Assembly: GCA_005883885.1 (NCBI GenBank)
Contig: VAYF01000057.1
Location: 1 to 28,476 of the forward strand
From: Actinomycetota bacterium
GTDB lineage: Bacteria > Actinomycetota > UBA4738 > HRBIN12
DNA: 28,476 nucleotides
Direction: 5' to 3'
Made by a program: the position numbers and the translations under genes. Below are positions 7,418 through 16,668 of this stretch, in pieces; position 1 is the first letter of the stretch; each line of letters opens with the position of its first letter. The notes beneath the pieces were generated by a model. That model saw nothing but the letters and a program-made list of their open reading frames with translations, had not been told where the DNA came from and did no database searches.

Positions 7418-8137
7418 CTACGGTGTGACGGTCTCGCCGCTCTCGAGCGTCGCGCTCGGAGCCTGAGGAACGCTCAGATCGATCTGCGCCAGTGCGACGT
7501 GCACGCGCGAGGCCCACGCGAGAACCGAGCGGAGGGCGGTCGCCTTGGCTACCTGGTCGCCCCCTACCCCGTAGCGCACGGAGAGTCCCCCGGCCAGATC
7601 CATCACGAGCGACCCGGTCGGCTCGGCGACGACCGCCGAAACGCGAGCGCGTACGACGGGGGGGATCGCCTCGAGCGCCGAGGCTGCCGCGGTCCGGTCG
7701 TCGTCCGTGAGCTCACCGACGGATGCCCGGATCTCGGGGAGGCCGGTGGCGGCCGCTCCCGGCAGCACGATGCCGTCGCCGGCGACGACCGTGGAGGTCG
7801 TTCCGACGAGCACCCGTGCGATCGGCGTTCGCTCCTGCACGGTGATGACGACCGACCCGGGGAGGTGCCGCTCAACGGTCGCGGAGCGGATCCACGGATC
7901 GGCTTCGAGCGCGGTCACGATCGAGCCCGTGTCGAGGTGGAAGACGTTCGTCCCCGACCCGATCCCGGCGCGCGTGATGACCTCGCCCGGTCGCAGGCTC
8001 TCCGTCCCCTCGACACGGATGTCGCGCAGCCGGAACAGCGGCGTGTACGTGGCCGCCGCGAACCCGCCGAGCAGCAGGACGGGGAGCGTGACGAGGGCGA
8101 GGGTCTTCGCCCGACGCGTCGCGCGATCAGGCGGCAT
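7418..8137 (-). CDS. ftsQ: Cell division protein FtsQ
   Basis: FtsQ is a bitopic membrane protein that links cytoplasmic ring proteins with the septal synthases through FtsL and FtsB/DivIC partners. The 239-residue product has a short basic cytoplasmic N terminus (PPDRATRRAK) and one transmembrane helix at about 12-31. A POTRA domain follows at about 36-105, beginning LFRLRDIRVEGTESLRPGEV, and then the FtsQ beta domain with VVAGDGIVLP. ATG 8137 is preferred over TTG 8155 because GGGAGG lies eight bases upstream of it. The start overlaps the murB stop by 11 bases, so the two are probably translationally coupled. It is the last gene of the main operon. Confidence 0.9.
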   Translation of the reverse strand: MPPDRATRRAKTLALVTLPVLLLGGFAAATYTPLFRLRDIRVEGTESLRPGEVITRAGIGSGTNVFHLDTGSIVTALEADPWIRSATVERHLPGSVVITVQERTPIARVLVGTTSTVVAGDGIVLPGAAATGLPEIRASVGELTDDDRTAAASALEAIPPVVRARVSAVVAEPTGSLVMDLAGGLSVRYGVGGDQVAKATALRSVLAWASRVHVALAQIDLSVPQAPSATLESGETVTP

Positions 8138-9059
8138 CCCCCTCGAACCTCCCAACGAGGTGCACCTCGGGCTCGAGCTCGACGCCGGCGGATCTCCGGA
8201 CCCGGTCCTGGACCAAGCGGATCAGTGCAAGGACGTCGGACGCGGTGGCATCGGGACCGGCCACGATGAAGTTGGCGTGCTTCGTCGAGACGAGGGCGCC
8301 CCCGACGCGCGTCCCTTTGAGCTCCGCCGTTTCGATCATCGCCGCGGCGTGTCCGCCGGGCGGATTCTTGAAGACGCTTCCACAGTTCGGTTCGGCGAGC
8401 GGTTGCGTGCGCTTGCGCCATGCCCGCGCCCGCTCCATCGATGCGCCGATCGCGTCCGCCGGTCCCGGGGAGAGCGCCACCGTCGCGGCGGTCACGATCG
8501 CGTCCTCGGGAAGGGCAGACCCCCGGTAGGAGAACCCGGCCGCCTCCGCTGGGACCGAGACCGCCCGCTCCTCGGCGATCCGGTAGACCTCGATCCGATG
8601 CACGATGTCGCCGATCTGGCCGTCATGCGCCCCCGCGTTCATCTTCACGGCGCCCCCGAGGGTGGCCGGGATGGCGACGCCGAACTCGAGCCCGCTGAGC
8701 CCATGCCGCAGCGCCACGCCGGCGAGTGCCGGCAGCGGCATCGCCGCACCGGCGCGGACCCGATCCCGGTCTCGAGCTGCCCAGCGATATCCCTTCCCGA
8801 GCCGAAGCACGAGCCCGGCGAACCCCTCGTCGGACACGAGAACGTTCGATCCCTTGCCGATCACCGTGAAGGGGATCGGCGCCTCACCGACAGCCCGGCT
8901 CACGAGCGCGAGGTCCTCCTCGCGCTCGGGCTCCAGGTAGAGGGCCGCGGGGCCGCCGACCCGGAACGTCGTGAGCGGTGCGAGCGGAACGCGCGTCCGC
9001 ACGCGATCGCCCGCCCCCTGACGGAGGATCCGGAGCGCCGCGTCGAGGTCGCCACTCAC
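8127..9059 (-). CDS. murB: UDP-N-acetylenolpyruvoylglucosamine reductase
   Basis: MurB reduces the enolpyruvyl group of UDP-GlcNAc-enolpyruvate with NADPH and FAD to give UDP-MurNAc, the start of the pathway that the neighbouring Mur ligases continue. The 310-residue product has LTTFRVGGPA (residues 29-38), the FAD-binding VIGKGSNVLV (66-75) and AIPATLGGAVKMNAGAH (129-145). SYRGS is at 177-181. The catalytic serine lies in NCGSVFKNP (S228), and the catalytic glutamate in LEPEVHLVG (about E298). GTG 9059 overlaps the murC TGA as GTGA, a classic coupling overlap. Location between murC and ftsQ is seen in several Gram-positive lineages. All catalytic residues appear present. Confidence 0.95.
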   Translation of the reverse strand: MSGDLDAALRILRQGAGDRVRTRVPLAPLTTFRVGGPAALYLEPEREEDLALVSRAVGEAPIPFTVIGKGSNVLVSDEGFAGLVLRLGKGYRWAARDRDRVRAGAAMPLPALAGVALRHGLSGLEFGVAIPATLGGAVKMNAGAHDGQIGDIVHRIEVYRIAEERAVSVPAEAAGFSYRGSALPEDAIVTAATVALSPGPADAIGASMERARAWRKRTQPLAEPNCGSVFKNPPGGHAAAMIETAELKGTRVGGALVSTKHANFIVAGPDATASDVLALIRLVQDRVRRSAGVELEPEVHLVGRFEGDAA

Positions 9060-10519
9060 GCCGAGCTCCCTGTCGCGCGGTCGCGATCATCGATACGCCC
9101 CCGGACCGCGTCCCCGAGCATCCACACGTCCCCGCACCCCATCGTCACCACCAGGTCGCCCTCGCGCACCTCTCGACCGAGGAAGGTCACGACGTCGGAC
9201 CGATGCGGGAGGTACACGGTCCGCAAGCCCGGGGACGCGAGCTGGACCCCGTCGACGACCAGCTTGCCGGTCACTCCGGGGATCGGGTCCTGCGCGGCTC
9301 CGTACACGTCCGTGACGACGACGAGATCCGCGCGCGAAACGCTCGCGCCGAGCTCGCGCCAGAGCGAGCGAACCCTCCAGTAGCGATGCGGCTGCACGAG
9401 CGCGATCAGGCGCCGGGGTGCGCGTCGCCGAGCCGTCTCGATGGTCACCTCCATCTCGGTCGGCGTCTGCCCGTAATCGTCGAAGAACTCCGCACCGCCC
9501 GCGTCCCCTCGGTGTTCGAACCGTCGGTGGATCCCTTCGAACCCGGCGAGCGCCTCCGCCGATACGGCAGCGGGGATGCCCGCGAGCCGAGCGACCGCGA
9601 TCGCGGCGGCAGCGTTCAGCAGGTTGTGTGCCCCGTCGACCTGCAGCCGGAGCGCAACCTCAGCGTCGTCCACCCACACGGTGCCGCGAGCACCCTCCGG
9701 GCCGAGGGACTCCACCCGCACCTGAAGGTCGCACCGGGACGAAGAGCCGTACGTCGTCGCGCGGACACCGGCGCGCGCCAGCGCGCGAGCGAGCGAGGGA
9801 TCATCGCCCCAGGCGACGACGTGATCGCAGCGGGCGGCGAATTCGGCGAAGGCGTCCTCGATCTCCTCGAGACCGCCCGGGTAGAAGTCGAGATGATCGG
9901 CGTCGAGGTTCGTGATCACACCCGCCCATGGCGGGATCATCAGGAAGGACCCATCGCTCTCGTCGGCCTCGAACACGAACAGGTCGCCGGTGCCGTGCTG
10001 GGCCCCGCTGCCGCTCTCGTTGAGATCTCCGCCGATCAGCTGGGTAGGATCGAGACCCCCCGCCTCCAACGCGGTTGCGATGAGTGAGGTCGTGGTGGTC
10101 TTGCCGTGGGCACCCGCGATCGCGACCGTTCGGTGGCCGCGAGCGAGCGCGCCGATCGCCTGTTGCCGCTTCCAGATCGGCACCCCGGACCCCGCGGCGG
10201 CGGCGACCTCCAGATTGTCATCGCGGATCGCGCTGGAGACGACGACGACGTCCGGCGAGCCCAGGAGCGCCGGATCGTGACCGACGTGGACCCGGACGCC
10301 GAGCGACGCGAGCTCCGTCAGGGATGCCGAGTCCTTCACGTCCGAGCCCGAGACCGTGAGACCGCGCGCGACGAACAACCGCGCGAGGTTCCGCATCCCC
10401 GCGCCACCGATCCCCAGGAGATGCACCGAGCGCACGCCTTCGATCGACGGGATCGACAGCGTCGGGATCGATCCTTCGGGTGGGGTCCAGAACAGCCACC
10501 GGCCAGCCGCGCCGTTCAC
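9056..10519 (-). CDS. murC: UDP-N-acetylmuramate-L-alanine ligase
   Basis: MurC adds L-alanine to UDP-MurNAc using ATP. The 487-residue product shows the Rossmann N domain, HLLGIGGAGMRNLARLFV (residues 33-50). The P-loop AGAHGKTTTT is at about 135-144. FEADESDGSF (183-192) and NLDADHLDFY (204-213) carry magnesium and substrate contacts, and RRFEHRG (332-338) marks the C domain. One deviation stands out: the usual DDYxHHPTE motif reads DDYGQTPTE at 347-355, with both histidines replaced. GTG 10519 was chosen because it overlaps the murG stop as GTGA and has GGGAGG nine bases upstream. Further in-frame sequence upstream is only murG read in another frame. The first 25 residues are less conserved and may be a lineage extension. 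Confidence 0.94.
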   Translation of the reverse strand: MNGAAGRWLFWTPPEGSIPTLSIPSIEGVRSVHLLGIGGAGMRNLARLFVARGLTVSGSDVKDSASLTELASLGVRVHVGHDPALLGSPDVVVVSSAIRDDNLEVAAAAGSGVPIWKRQQAIGALARGHRTVAIAGAHGKTTTTSLIATALEAGGLDPTQLIGGDLNESGSGAQHGTGDLFVFEADESDGSFLMIPPWAGVITNLDADHLDFYPGGLEEIEDAFAEFAARCDHVVAWGDDPSLARALARAGVRATTYGSSSRCDLQVRVESLGPEGARGTVWVDDAEVALRLQVDGAHNLLNAAAAIAVARLAGIPAAVSAEALAGFEGIHRRFEHRGDAGGAEFFDDYGQTPTEMEVTIETARRRAPRRLIALVQPHRYWRVRSLWRELGASVSRADLVVVTDVYGAAQDPIPGVTGKLVVDGVQLASPGLRTVYLPHRSDVVTFLGREVREGDLVVTMGCGDVWMLGDAVRGRIDDRDRATGSSA

Positions 10520-11625
10520 CGACGGTTTCCTCCCGCCACCTCGGCGACCAGGTCGGCGAGCCGAGCGTCCGCGTCGGGCCTGGCCCATCGCTTCGCGGCC
10601 TCGGCCATCGCGCCCCGTCTCCGATCGTCTTCCAGGAGCCCGACGATACGGCCGGCGAGGGCCTCCGCGGTCAGACCCCGTTCGGTCGCGACCTCCGCTG
10701 CACCGGCGCGCTGCACCTCTCGAGCGTTCGCCTCTTGGTGATGCCCGGTGGCGTGCGGGTACGGGACGAGGATCATCGGCACGGCGCACGCCGTGAGCTC
10801 CGCGATGTGACCGGCGCCGGCGCGCGAGACGGCGACGTCCGCGATCGCGAGCGCGAGCTCCATCCGGTCGATCGTTCCGATGACGCGCGCGAGCAACGGC
10901 CCCCCGTGGATGTCCCCGAACCGGCCCTCGTGCGCCGGGCCGGTCGCCAGGAGGAGCTGGAGGTCGCCGCGATCCGCGAAGATCGCGGCGACCTCCCGCG
11001 TGAGCTCGTTCAAGCGGAGCGCTCCCTGGCTCCCGCCCAGCACGAGGATCGTCCGGCGCCCCTCCTCGAGCCCGAACACCGTCCGCGCTTCCTTCGCGAG
11101 CTCGGCGCGCCGTTCCGGGACCAACGCGATCGCCGGGCGGATCGGGTTCCCCGTGCGTTCGAGGCGCACGCGGGCCGGGAACGACGCTCGCGCCGCGTCG
11201 AACGTCACCGCGATCGCCGTGGCCCACCGCGCCGCGAGCCGGTTGACGGCGCCCGGGACGCTGTTCGGTTCGACCAGCACGAGCGGGCGGCGCGCCCGCC
11301 ACGCGGCGAGCGCGGCGGGCGCGCTCGCGTAGCCGCCGATGCCCACGACGGCGTCGGCCCGAGCCACCAGCGGCCGGCACCGGCGAGCGGACCGAAGCGT
11401 CTTCCCGACCGCGCGGAGCGAACGCATCGACACCCGTTTCTGCGCCGAGACGACACGGAGCGCCGTGAAGGGATATCCCGCTGCGGGGACGAGCACGGAT
11501 TCGGGACCGTCGGCCGAGCCGAGGAAGGTCACGATCGCCCCGTGCCGTTCGCGCAGCGCATCCGCCATCGCGAGGGCCGGGTAGACGTGGCCGGCGGTCC
11601 CGCCACCCGCCACCACGATGTTCAC
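10516..11625 (-). CDS. murG: UDP-GlcNAc : lipid I N-acetylglucosaminyltransferase
   Basis: MurG is a peripheral membrane glycosyltransferase of the GT-B fold that converts lipid I to lipid II. The 369-residue product begins at GTG 11625 with NIVVAGGGTAGHVYPALAMA, the G-loop that binds lipid I. It continues with VVGIGGYASAPAALAA and the second G-loop VLGGSQGALRLNEL. The UDP-GlcNAc site is SRAGAGHIAELTACAVPMIL, followed by VPYPHATGHHQEANA. The usual Thr of SRAGAxT is replaced by His. The start overlaps the ftsW stop as GTGA and has GAGGAAG eight bases upstream. The stop overlaps murC. Confidence 0.95.
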   Translation of the reverse strand: MNIVVAGGGTAGHVYPALAMADALRERHGAIVTFLGSADGPESVLVPAAGYPFTALRVVSAQKRVSMRSLRAVGKTLRSARRCRPLVARADAVVGIGGYASAPAALAAWRARRPLVLVEPNSVPGAVNRLAARWATAIAVTFDAARASFPARVRLERTGNPIRPAIALVPERRAELAKEARTVFGLEEGRRTILVLGGSQGALRLNELTREVAAIFADRGDLQLLLATGPAHEGRFGDIHGGPLLARVIGTIDRMELALAIADVAVSRAGAGHIAELTACAVPMILVPYPHATGHHQEANAREVQRAGAAEVATERGLTAEALAGRIVGLLEDDRRRGAMAEAAKRWARPDADARLADLVAEVAGGNRR

Positions 11626-12878
11626 CGGGCTGGCTTCCTCGAGCGGCGGCGGCGGCGACCGCCACCGTTCGACCGAGCCACGCTCGCGAGGACGCCGATC
11701 CCGGCGAGCGTCACGACGAGGGCGGAGCCACCGAAGGACACGAGCGGGAGCGGGACCCCGGTGATCGGCAGCAGGCCCGTCACGGCGCCGAGGTTGATCA
11801 CGGCTTGCACGCTGATCCATGCGATCACCCCGGCGGCCAGCAGGCGCTCGAACGTGTCGTGCGAATGGATAGCGATCCGCACGCCGGCCCAGACGAGCAC
11901 CCCGAACGCGATCAGGACGACGAGCGCCCCGAGCAACCCGAGCTCCTCCCCGATCACCGCGAAGATGAAGTCGGAGTGCGCGTTCGGGAGGAAGTCCCAT
12001 TTCGCGCGGCTCGTGCCGAGCCCGGTGCCGAGCCATCCCCCCGACCCGATCGCGATCAGCCCCTGGATCAGCTGGTACCCCGACTTCTTCGGGTCCGCCC
12101 ACGGGTCGAGCCACGATTCGAAGAACCGCGTCCGGCGGTACGCCTCGCCGAAGATCAGGTACGCGACCCCCACCGCGCCGACCGCCCCCCCGACGAAGAG
12201 GTACCGCAGCCGGACCCCGGCGATGAACAGCAGCACGAACACGGTGGCGCAGAAGATCATCGTCGTGCCGAGGTCGCGCTGGAGGAGACCCAACGTCGCC
12301 ACCAGGACCACGATCGGACCGAGCGGGATCAGGAGCTGCCCGACGTCGTGCAGCCTGCCCCACTTGTTCGACAGGATCGTCGCGGTCGTGGCGACGAGAC
12401 CGAGCTTCGCGAGCTCCGATGGTTGCACCGTGACGGGGCCCAGATCGATCCATCGCGACGCACCGTAGAGCGCCGTGCCGGAGGTGGGGTGGGCGGCGAT
12501 CGTCATGAGCACGGCCGCGACGCCCAGGAGGGGAAGCCCGAGCATCTTCCATCGTCGCGGCGACAGCCGAGCGAGGAGGATGGCGGCGACGACGCCGACC
12601 GCCGCGTACAGCACCTGGCGCTCGAAGTACCAGAAGCTGTTCCCGCCGTAGCCTTGGGCGGCCGATACGGATCCCGCGGAGAGCACCATCACGAGCCCGA
12701 CGGCGGTGAGGAACCCTGCCGATGAGAACAGCAGAGCGAGATCGACCCGCGCGAGCCGAGCCCCCTCCTTCGCGCTGGGGCGTCGATCGCTCGGGACCAG
12801 CCGCAGGGAGGGCCGCGCCCGCGGGTCGGCGCGCGAAGGTCGGCGGGATCGAAGTGCTCCGGATCGACGGTCACCCAT
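11622..12878 (-). CDS. ftsW: Septal peptidoglycan glycosyltransferase FtsW (SEDS family)
   Basis: FtsW polymerises lipid II glycan strands at the septum together with FtsI. The 418-residue product has a basic cytoplasmic N terminus of about 40 residues and about ten hydrophobic segments. SEDS landmarks are visible: RWIDLGPVTVQPSELAKLGL, QRDLGTTMIF, and the large extracellular loop with the catalytic aspartate in NAHSDFIFAVIGEELG. The end of the core is GVPLPLVSFGGSALV. The C terminus is strongly basic (GGGRRRRRSRKPAR). ATG 12878 overlaps the murD stop by eight bases and has AGAGG eight bases upstream. The further upstream in-frame codons lie inside murD and look non-coding. Flanked by murD and murG, which favours FtsW over RodA. 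Confidence 0.94.
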   Translation of the reverse strand: MGDRRSGALRSRRPSRADPRARPSLRLVPSDRRPSAKEGARLARVDLALLFSSAGFLTAVGLVMVLSAGSVSAAQGYGGNSFWYFERQVLYAAVGVVAAILLARLSPRRWKMLGLPLLGVAAVLMTIAAHPTSGTALYGASRWIDLGPVTVQPSELAKLGLVATTATILSNKWGRLHDVGQLLIPLGPIVVLVATLGLLQRDLGTTMIFCATVFVLLFIAGVRLRYLFVGGAVGAVGVAYLIFGEAYRRTRFFESWLDPWADPKKSGYQLIQGLIAIGSGGWLGTGLGTSRAKWDFLPNAHSDFIFAVIGEELGLLGALVVLIAFGVLVWAGVRIAIHSHDTFERLLAAGVIAWISVQAVINLGAVTGLLPITGVPLPLVSFGGSALVVTLAGIGVLASVARSNGGGRRRRRSRKPAR

Positions 12879-14223
12879 CGAGCCGCACCTCTCGCGCGAT
12901 CGAACGGGCGGCCGCGGAGAACCGCTCGCCGCGCTCGCGGTAATCGTGGAACTGATCCCAGCTGGCGCATGCCGGTGCGAGCAGCACGACACCCGGCCTG
13001 GGAGCCAGCGCGAACGCCATCTGGGTCGCCTCTTCGATCGAGCCCGCTCGTCGAACGACCACGAGACCGTCGAACGTCTCGGTGACCGCGTCCGCGCTCT
13101 CGCCCACGGCCACCACCCCTGCGAGCCGACCCACTCGCGTCGCGAGCGGCGACAGATCCTGGCCCTTCGCCCGGCCGCCGGCGATCAAGACCGCGTCGCG
13201 CACGCCGTCGATCGCCGCGATGGCGGCATGCACGTTGGTCGCCTTCGAGTTGTCGAGGAACCGCACGCCATCGGCTTCCGCGACCGACTCACCGCGATGA
13301 CGCTGGGGAGCGAAGCTCGCCAACCCGTCGCGGACCGCCGGGCCTTCGACGCCGAACGCGAGTGCGGCCGCCGCAGCCGCCGCGGCATCGGCGCGGTATC
13401 CCGCCCGCTCCACGTCGATCCGACCGAGCTCCTGCGGCGCGCTCAGCATCGCGAGCAGGGTGTCGTCACGGTAGCCAACCTCGTCCGGCCCCGGATAGTC
13501 CGAACGGAACCACACGACCCGGCATGGCGCCTCCGCCGAGACGTTCGCCGCAAGGACGTCGTCGCGACCACCGACGTGCACGTCGCCGACGGCCGTCTGT
13601 CGCGCGTAGATGCGACGCTTGGCGCCCACGTACGCCTCGAACGACCCATGCCAATCGAGATGGTCGGGCGCGAGGTTCAACAGGACCGAGACACGCGGAT
13701 GCAGGGACTCCTGGTCCGCGAGCTGGAACGACGACGCCTCGACGACGAGCACGTCATGGTGCTCGAGGGCCGCGGTCGGGAACGGCCTGCCGATGTTGCC
13801 GCACGCGACAGCGTCCAGCCCGCCGGCACGCAGACAGGCCGCGATCATGCCCGACGTCGTCGTCTTCCCGTTCGTTCCGGTCACGGCGAGGTACGGGACG
13901 CGGACGAGCCTGGCCCCAAGCTCGAACTCACCCCAGATCGGGATGTCGCGCTCACGCGCCCACCTCCGCACGTCGGCCGACGGAGGGATCCCCGGGCTGG
14001 TCACGACGAGCGTCGCCCCGTCCAGGTGGGAGCGGTCGTGGCCGCCGGCGAGGATCTTCGCGCCGAGCGCCTCGACGGTGTGGAGATCGCCGAGCTGTGC
14101 GCGGGGCCGAGCCTCGGTGATCACCACGGAGGCACCCTCCTTCGCGAGCGCGCCGGCCGCCGCGATCCCCGCGACCCCGGCACCGATCACCACCGCGCGT
14201 TCACCCGAGAACGTTCCGCTCAC
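12871..14223 (-). CDS. murD: UDP-N-acetylmuramoyl-L-alanine-D-glutamate ligase
   Basis: MurD adds D-glutamate to the UDP-MurNAc-L-alanine made by MurC. The 450-residue product has an N-terminal nucleotide-like domain with VVIGAGVAGIAAAGALA (residues 11-27) and VTSPGIPPSA. The P-loop YLAVTGTNGKTTTSGM spans 111-126, and LLNLAPDHLDWHGSF provides the magnesium region. The C-terminal domain carries FLDNSKATNVHAAIAAI and LIAGGRAKGQDLSPL. Length is normal. GTG 14223 gives the expected N terminus and has GAGGAG nine bases upstream. A 28-base gap separates it from mraY, one of the few non-overlapping junctions in this operon. Confidence 0.95.
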   Translation of the reverse strand: MSGTFSGERAVVIGAGVAGIAAAGALAKEGASVVITEARPRAQLGDLHTVEALGAKILAGGHDRSHLDGATLVVTSPGIPPSADVRRWARERDIPIWGEFELGARLVRVPYLAVTGTNGKTTTSGMIAACLRAGGLDAVACGNIGRPFPTAALEHHDVLVVEASSFQLADQESLHPRVSVLLNLAPDHLDWHGSFEAYVGAKRRIYARQTAVGDVHVGGRDDVLAANVSAEAPCRVVWFRSDYPGPDEVGYRDDTLLAMLSAPQELGRIDVERAGYRADAAAAAAAALAFGVEGPAVRDGLASFAPQRHRGESVAEADGVRFLDNSKATNVHAAIAAIDGVRDAVLIAGGRAKGQDLSPLATRVGRLAGVVAVGESADAVTETFDGLVVVRRAGSIEEATQMAFALAPRPGVVLLAPACASWDQFHDYRERGERFSAAARSIAREVRLDG

Positions 14224-14251
14224 GACGTCTGCTCCTCGCGCGGGGTCGTCC

Positions 14252-15310
14252 TCATCCCAGGCCTCCCCGTGCGATGAAGTCGGCGTAGAACAGACCGATC
14301 CCGACCGCCGAACAGAGCCCCGCGACGATCCAGAACCGAACGATCACGGTGAACTCCGGCCAGCCAGCGAGCTCGAAATGGTGGTGGATCGGGGACATCC
14401 GGAAGACGCGACGACCGAACCCACGGAACGAGATCACCTGCGCGATCACCGAGAGCGTCTCCAGCACGAAGAGCCCGCCGATGATGACCAGCAGGATCGC
14501 GGTGTTCGTCACGAGTGCGAGCGCGCCGAAGAGCCCACCGAGCGCGAGCGAGCCCGTATCGCCCATGAAGATGCGCGCCGGGGCGGCGTTCCACCAGAGG
14601 AACCCGGTCGCGGCGCCGGTCATCGCGGCCGCGACGATCGCCGCGTCCTGCAGGTCCACACCGTTCACGGAGTAGCAGCCCGGCGAGCCCTGCAGCAGCA
14701 CGCACGTGTGGCGGAACTGCCAGAACGAGATGAACACGTAGGCGCTACACACCATGATGGACGAGCCGGCGGCCAAACCATCGAGTCCGTCCGTGAGGTT
14801 CACCGCGTTCGACGAGCCGGTGAGCACCAGGAACGCCCAGAGGTAGAACAGGACACCGAGCGTGATCGACGACGGGCGGATGAAGGACAGATGTGCGGTG
14901 ACCCCGGGGTTCCCCACGTGCGTCACGAGCATGGCGAAGGCGAGCGACACCAGAGCCGTGCCACCGAACTTCTGCGCCTTCGTCAGGCCGAGCGAGCGCC
15001 GTCGGCGCACCTTCATGAAGTCGTCGAGGAACCCGACGACGCCGAAGCCCACCGTGGCGAACACGAGCGCGACCCCGGTGACGGTGAACCGCTGCGCCGT
15101 GACTCGAGACGCGAGATACCCCAGACACAGACCCGCGATGATCACGATCCCGCCCATCGTGGGCGTCCCCATCTTCTCGAAGTGGGTATGGGGCCCGTCC
15201 TCGCGGATCCGTTGCCCCCACCCCAAGACGCGGAACGCGCGGATCGCGGCGGGGGTGCCGAGCAGCGTCACCGCCAGCCCCACCGCGGCGGCCACTAGGA
15301 TCGAGATCAC
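14252..15310 (-). CDS. mraY: Phospho-N-acetylmuramoyl-pentapeptide transferase
   Basis: MraY moves phospho-MurNAc-pentapeptide onto undecaprenyl phosphate, making lipid I in the membrane. The 352-residue product has about ten transmembrane segments. Signature regions are KMGTPTMGGIVII (residues 46-58), the acidic GFLDDFMKVRRRRSLGLT (93-110; Asp pair 96-97), SNAVNLTDGLDGLAAGSS, LGGLFGALA and the cytoplasmic SPIHHHFELAGW. All residues expected for magnesium and substrate binding seem present. GTG 15310 overlaps the murF stop as GTGA. The genes on both sides make its substrate (murF) and act before it (murD), which agrees with the operon logic. Confidence 0.96.
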   Translation of the reverse strand: MISILVAAAVGLAVTLLGTPAAIRAFRVLGWGQRIREDGPHTHFEKMGTPTMGGIVIIAGLCLGYLASRVTAQRFTVTGVALVFATVGFGVVGFLDDFMKVRRRRSLGLTKAQKFGGTALVSLAFAMLVTHVGNPGVTAHLSFIRPSSITLGVLFYLWAFLVLTGSSNAVNLTDGLDGLAAGSSIMVCSAYVFISFWQFRHTCVLLQGSPGCYSVNGVDLQDAAIVAAAMTGAATGFLWWNAAPARIFMGDTGSLALGGLFGALALVTNTAILLVIIGGLFVLETLSVIAQVISFRGFGRRVFRMSPIHHHFELAGWPEFTVIVRFWIVAGLCSAVGIGLFYADFIARGGLG

Positions 15311-16668
15311 CGCAGTGCCTCCGCGAGTGTCTCGAGCCCGACGATCCGCGAGCCCTTCACGAGTACCAGATCGCCGCGCCGGATGTGGGCACGGACGTCC
15401 TCGAGGGCGGCGTCGACGTCATCATAGCTCGCGACGGCATCTGGCTCGAACCCCTCGCGCAGACCGGCAACCGCGATCGACTTCGCCTCGGTCCCCACGG
15501 TGATCAGCCGATCGATACCGAGCCGCGCGGCCAGTTCACCCACGCGCTCGTGCTCCTCGAGCCCGATGTCGCCGAGCTCCGCCATCTGCCCCAGCACCGC
15601 GACCACACGCCGATCCGCGGCCATCACCCTCGCGGCCTTCAGCGCGGCCGCCATCGACTCGGGGTTGGCGTTGTAGGCATCGTTGACGACGACCACGCCG
15701 TCGGACGTCTCGAAGGTCTCCATGCGCCAACGCGAGACCGCGGCCCGCGCGAGCGCCTCGGCGCACGCCTCGATCGGGATCCCGAGCTCCATCCCGACGG
15801 CGGCGGCCGCGAGCGCGTTGCTGACCATGTGCTCGCCCGGAACCGCAAGCGTGACGCGCTCGCGGCCGCCGCCGGCAAGCAGGTCGAACGTGGGCCGCCC
15901 GTCGGGGCCCATCCCGACCCCCTCGGCGCGCACGTTCGCGGACGGGGCACGCCCGAACGTCAGCACCCGCGCGCGGGCGCCGCCCGCGAACCCGCTCACG
16001 ACCGGGTCGTCGCCGTTCAGCACGAGCACACCCGCCTCGTCCATCGCCTCGACGGGTTCGGCGGAGGCGGCGACGATCACGTCCCACGAGCCGAAGATCT
16101 CCATGTGCGCCACGCCGACGTTCGTGACGACGACGACGTCGGGCCGCGCGACCGGCATCAAGACCGCCACGTCTCCTGCCCGCCGGGCACCGAGCTCGGC
16201 GACGATCACCTCCGCGTCCGGCGGAGCCCCCAGGAGCGTGAGCGGCAGGCCGATCTCGTTGTTGAACGATCCCGGACTCGCGTGCACGCGGAACCGCGTC
16301 GACACGACAGCCGCGGTCATGTCCTTCGTCGACGTCTTCCCGTTCGCGCCCGTGATCGCGACGACCGCGCCGTCGAACCGTCGTCGCTCATCGGTGGCGA
16401 GGCGCAACAGCGCGTCCGCGGGCGAGGCGACCTGAACCTTCGGCACGGGAGCCTCCGCTCCTTCGCGGACGAGGACCGCGGCGGCGCCGCGGGCGACCGC
16501 GTCCTTAACGAACCGGTGCCCGTCCGTCCGTTCGCCGGCGAGCGCGACGAACAGCGCCCCCGGGCTCGCCTGCCGCGAGTCGGTCGTCACCGAGGAGATG
16601 TCGACGTCGTCCCCGGCCTGCTCACCCCCGACGGCGGCCGCGACGCTCGCGAGCGGCCGCGGCTTCAC
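15307..16668 (-). CDS. murF: UDP-N-acetylmuramoyl-tripeptide-D-alanyl-D-alanine ligase
   Basis: MurF adds the D-Ala-D-Ala dipeptide and completes the UDP-MurNAc pentapeptide. The 453-residue product has an intact N domain with SVTTDSRQASPGALFVAL (residues 26-43) and GERTDGHRFV. The P-loop VAITGANGKTSTKDMT spans 103-118. SFNNEIGLPLTLL, VAELGARRAGDVAVL and the C-domain VVVNDAYNANPESMAAAL follow. GTG 16668 overlaps the murE stop as GTGA and sits after GGAGGGGGC. Upstream in-frame codons lie in murE and are not plausible protein. Its N domain is a useful comparator, because it retains the segment whose counterpart is missing from murE next door. Confidence 0.95.
   Translation of the reverse strand: MKPRPLASVAAAVGGEQAGDDVDISSVTTDSRQASPGALFVALAGERTDGHRFVKDAVARGAAAVLVREGAEAPVPKVQVASPADALLRLATDERRRFDGAVVAITGANGKTSTKDMTAAVVSTRFRVHASPGSFNNEIGLPLTLLGAPPDAEVIVAELGARRAGDVAVLMPVARPDVVVVTNVGVAHMEIFGSWDVIVAASAEPVEAMDEAGVLVLNGDDPVVSGFAGGARARVLTFGRAPSANVRAEGVGMGPDGRPTFDLLAGGGRERVTLAVPGEHMVSNALAAAAVGMELGIPIEACAEALARAAVSRWRMETFETSDGVVVVNDAYNANPESMAAALKAARVMAADRRVVAVLGQMAELGDIGLEEHERVGELAARLGIDRLITVGTEAKSIAVAGLREGFEPDAVASYDDVDAALEDVRAHIRRGDLVLVKGSRIVGLETLAEALR

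Noticed and set aside
7707..9383. 558-codon plus-strand open frame opposite ftsQ, murB and murC
   Set aside because: Composition is that of a reverse-frame shadow, and all three genes on the minus strand have intact motifs.
10520..11665. In-frame extension making murC 869 residues long, as if a fusion
   Set aside because: The extension is murG read in the wrong frame. The GTG at 10519 has a ribosome site and a GTGA overlap with murG.
12722..12943. Short plus-strand open frame over the ftsW start
   Set aside because: No ribosome site or recognisable features; it lies opposite the basic N terminus of FtsW and the end of murD.
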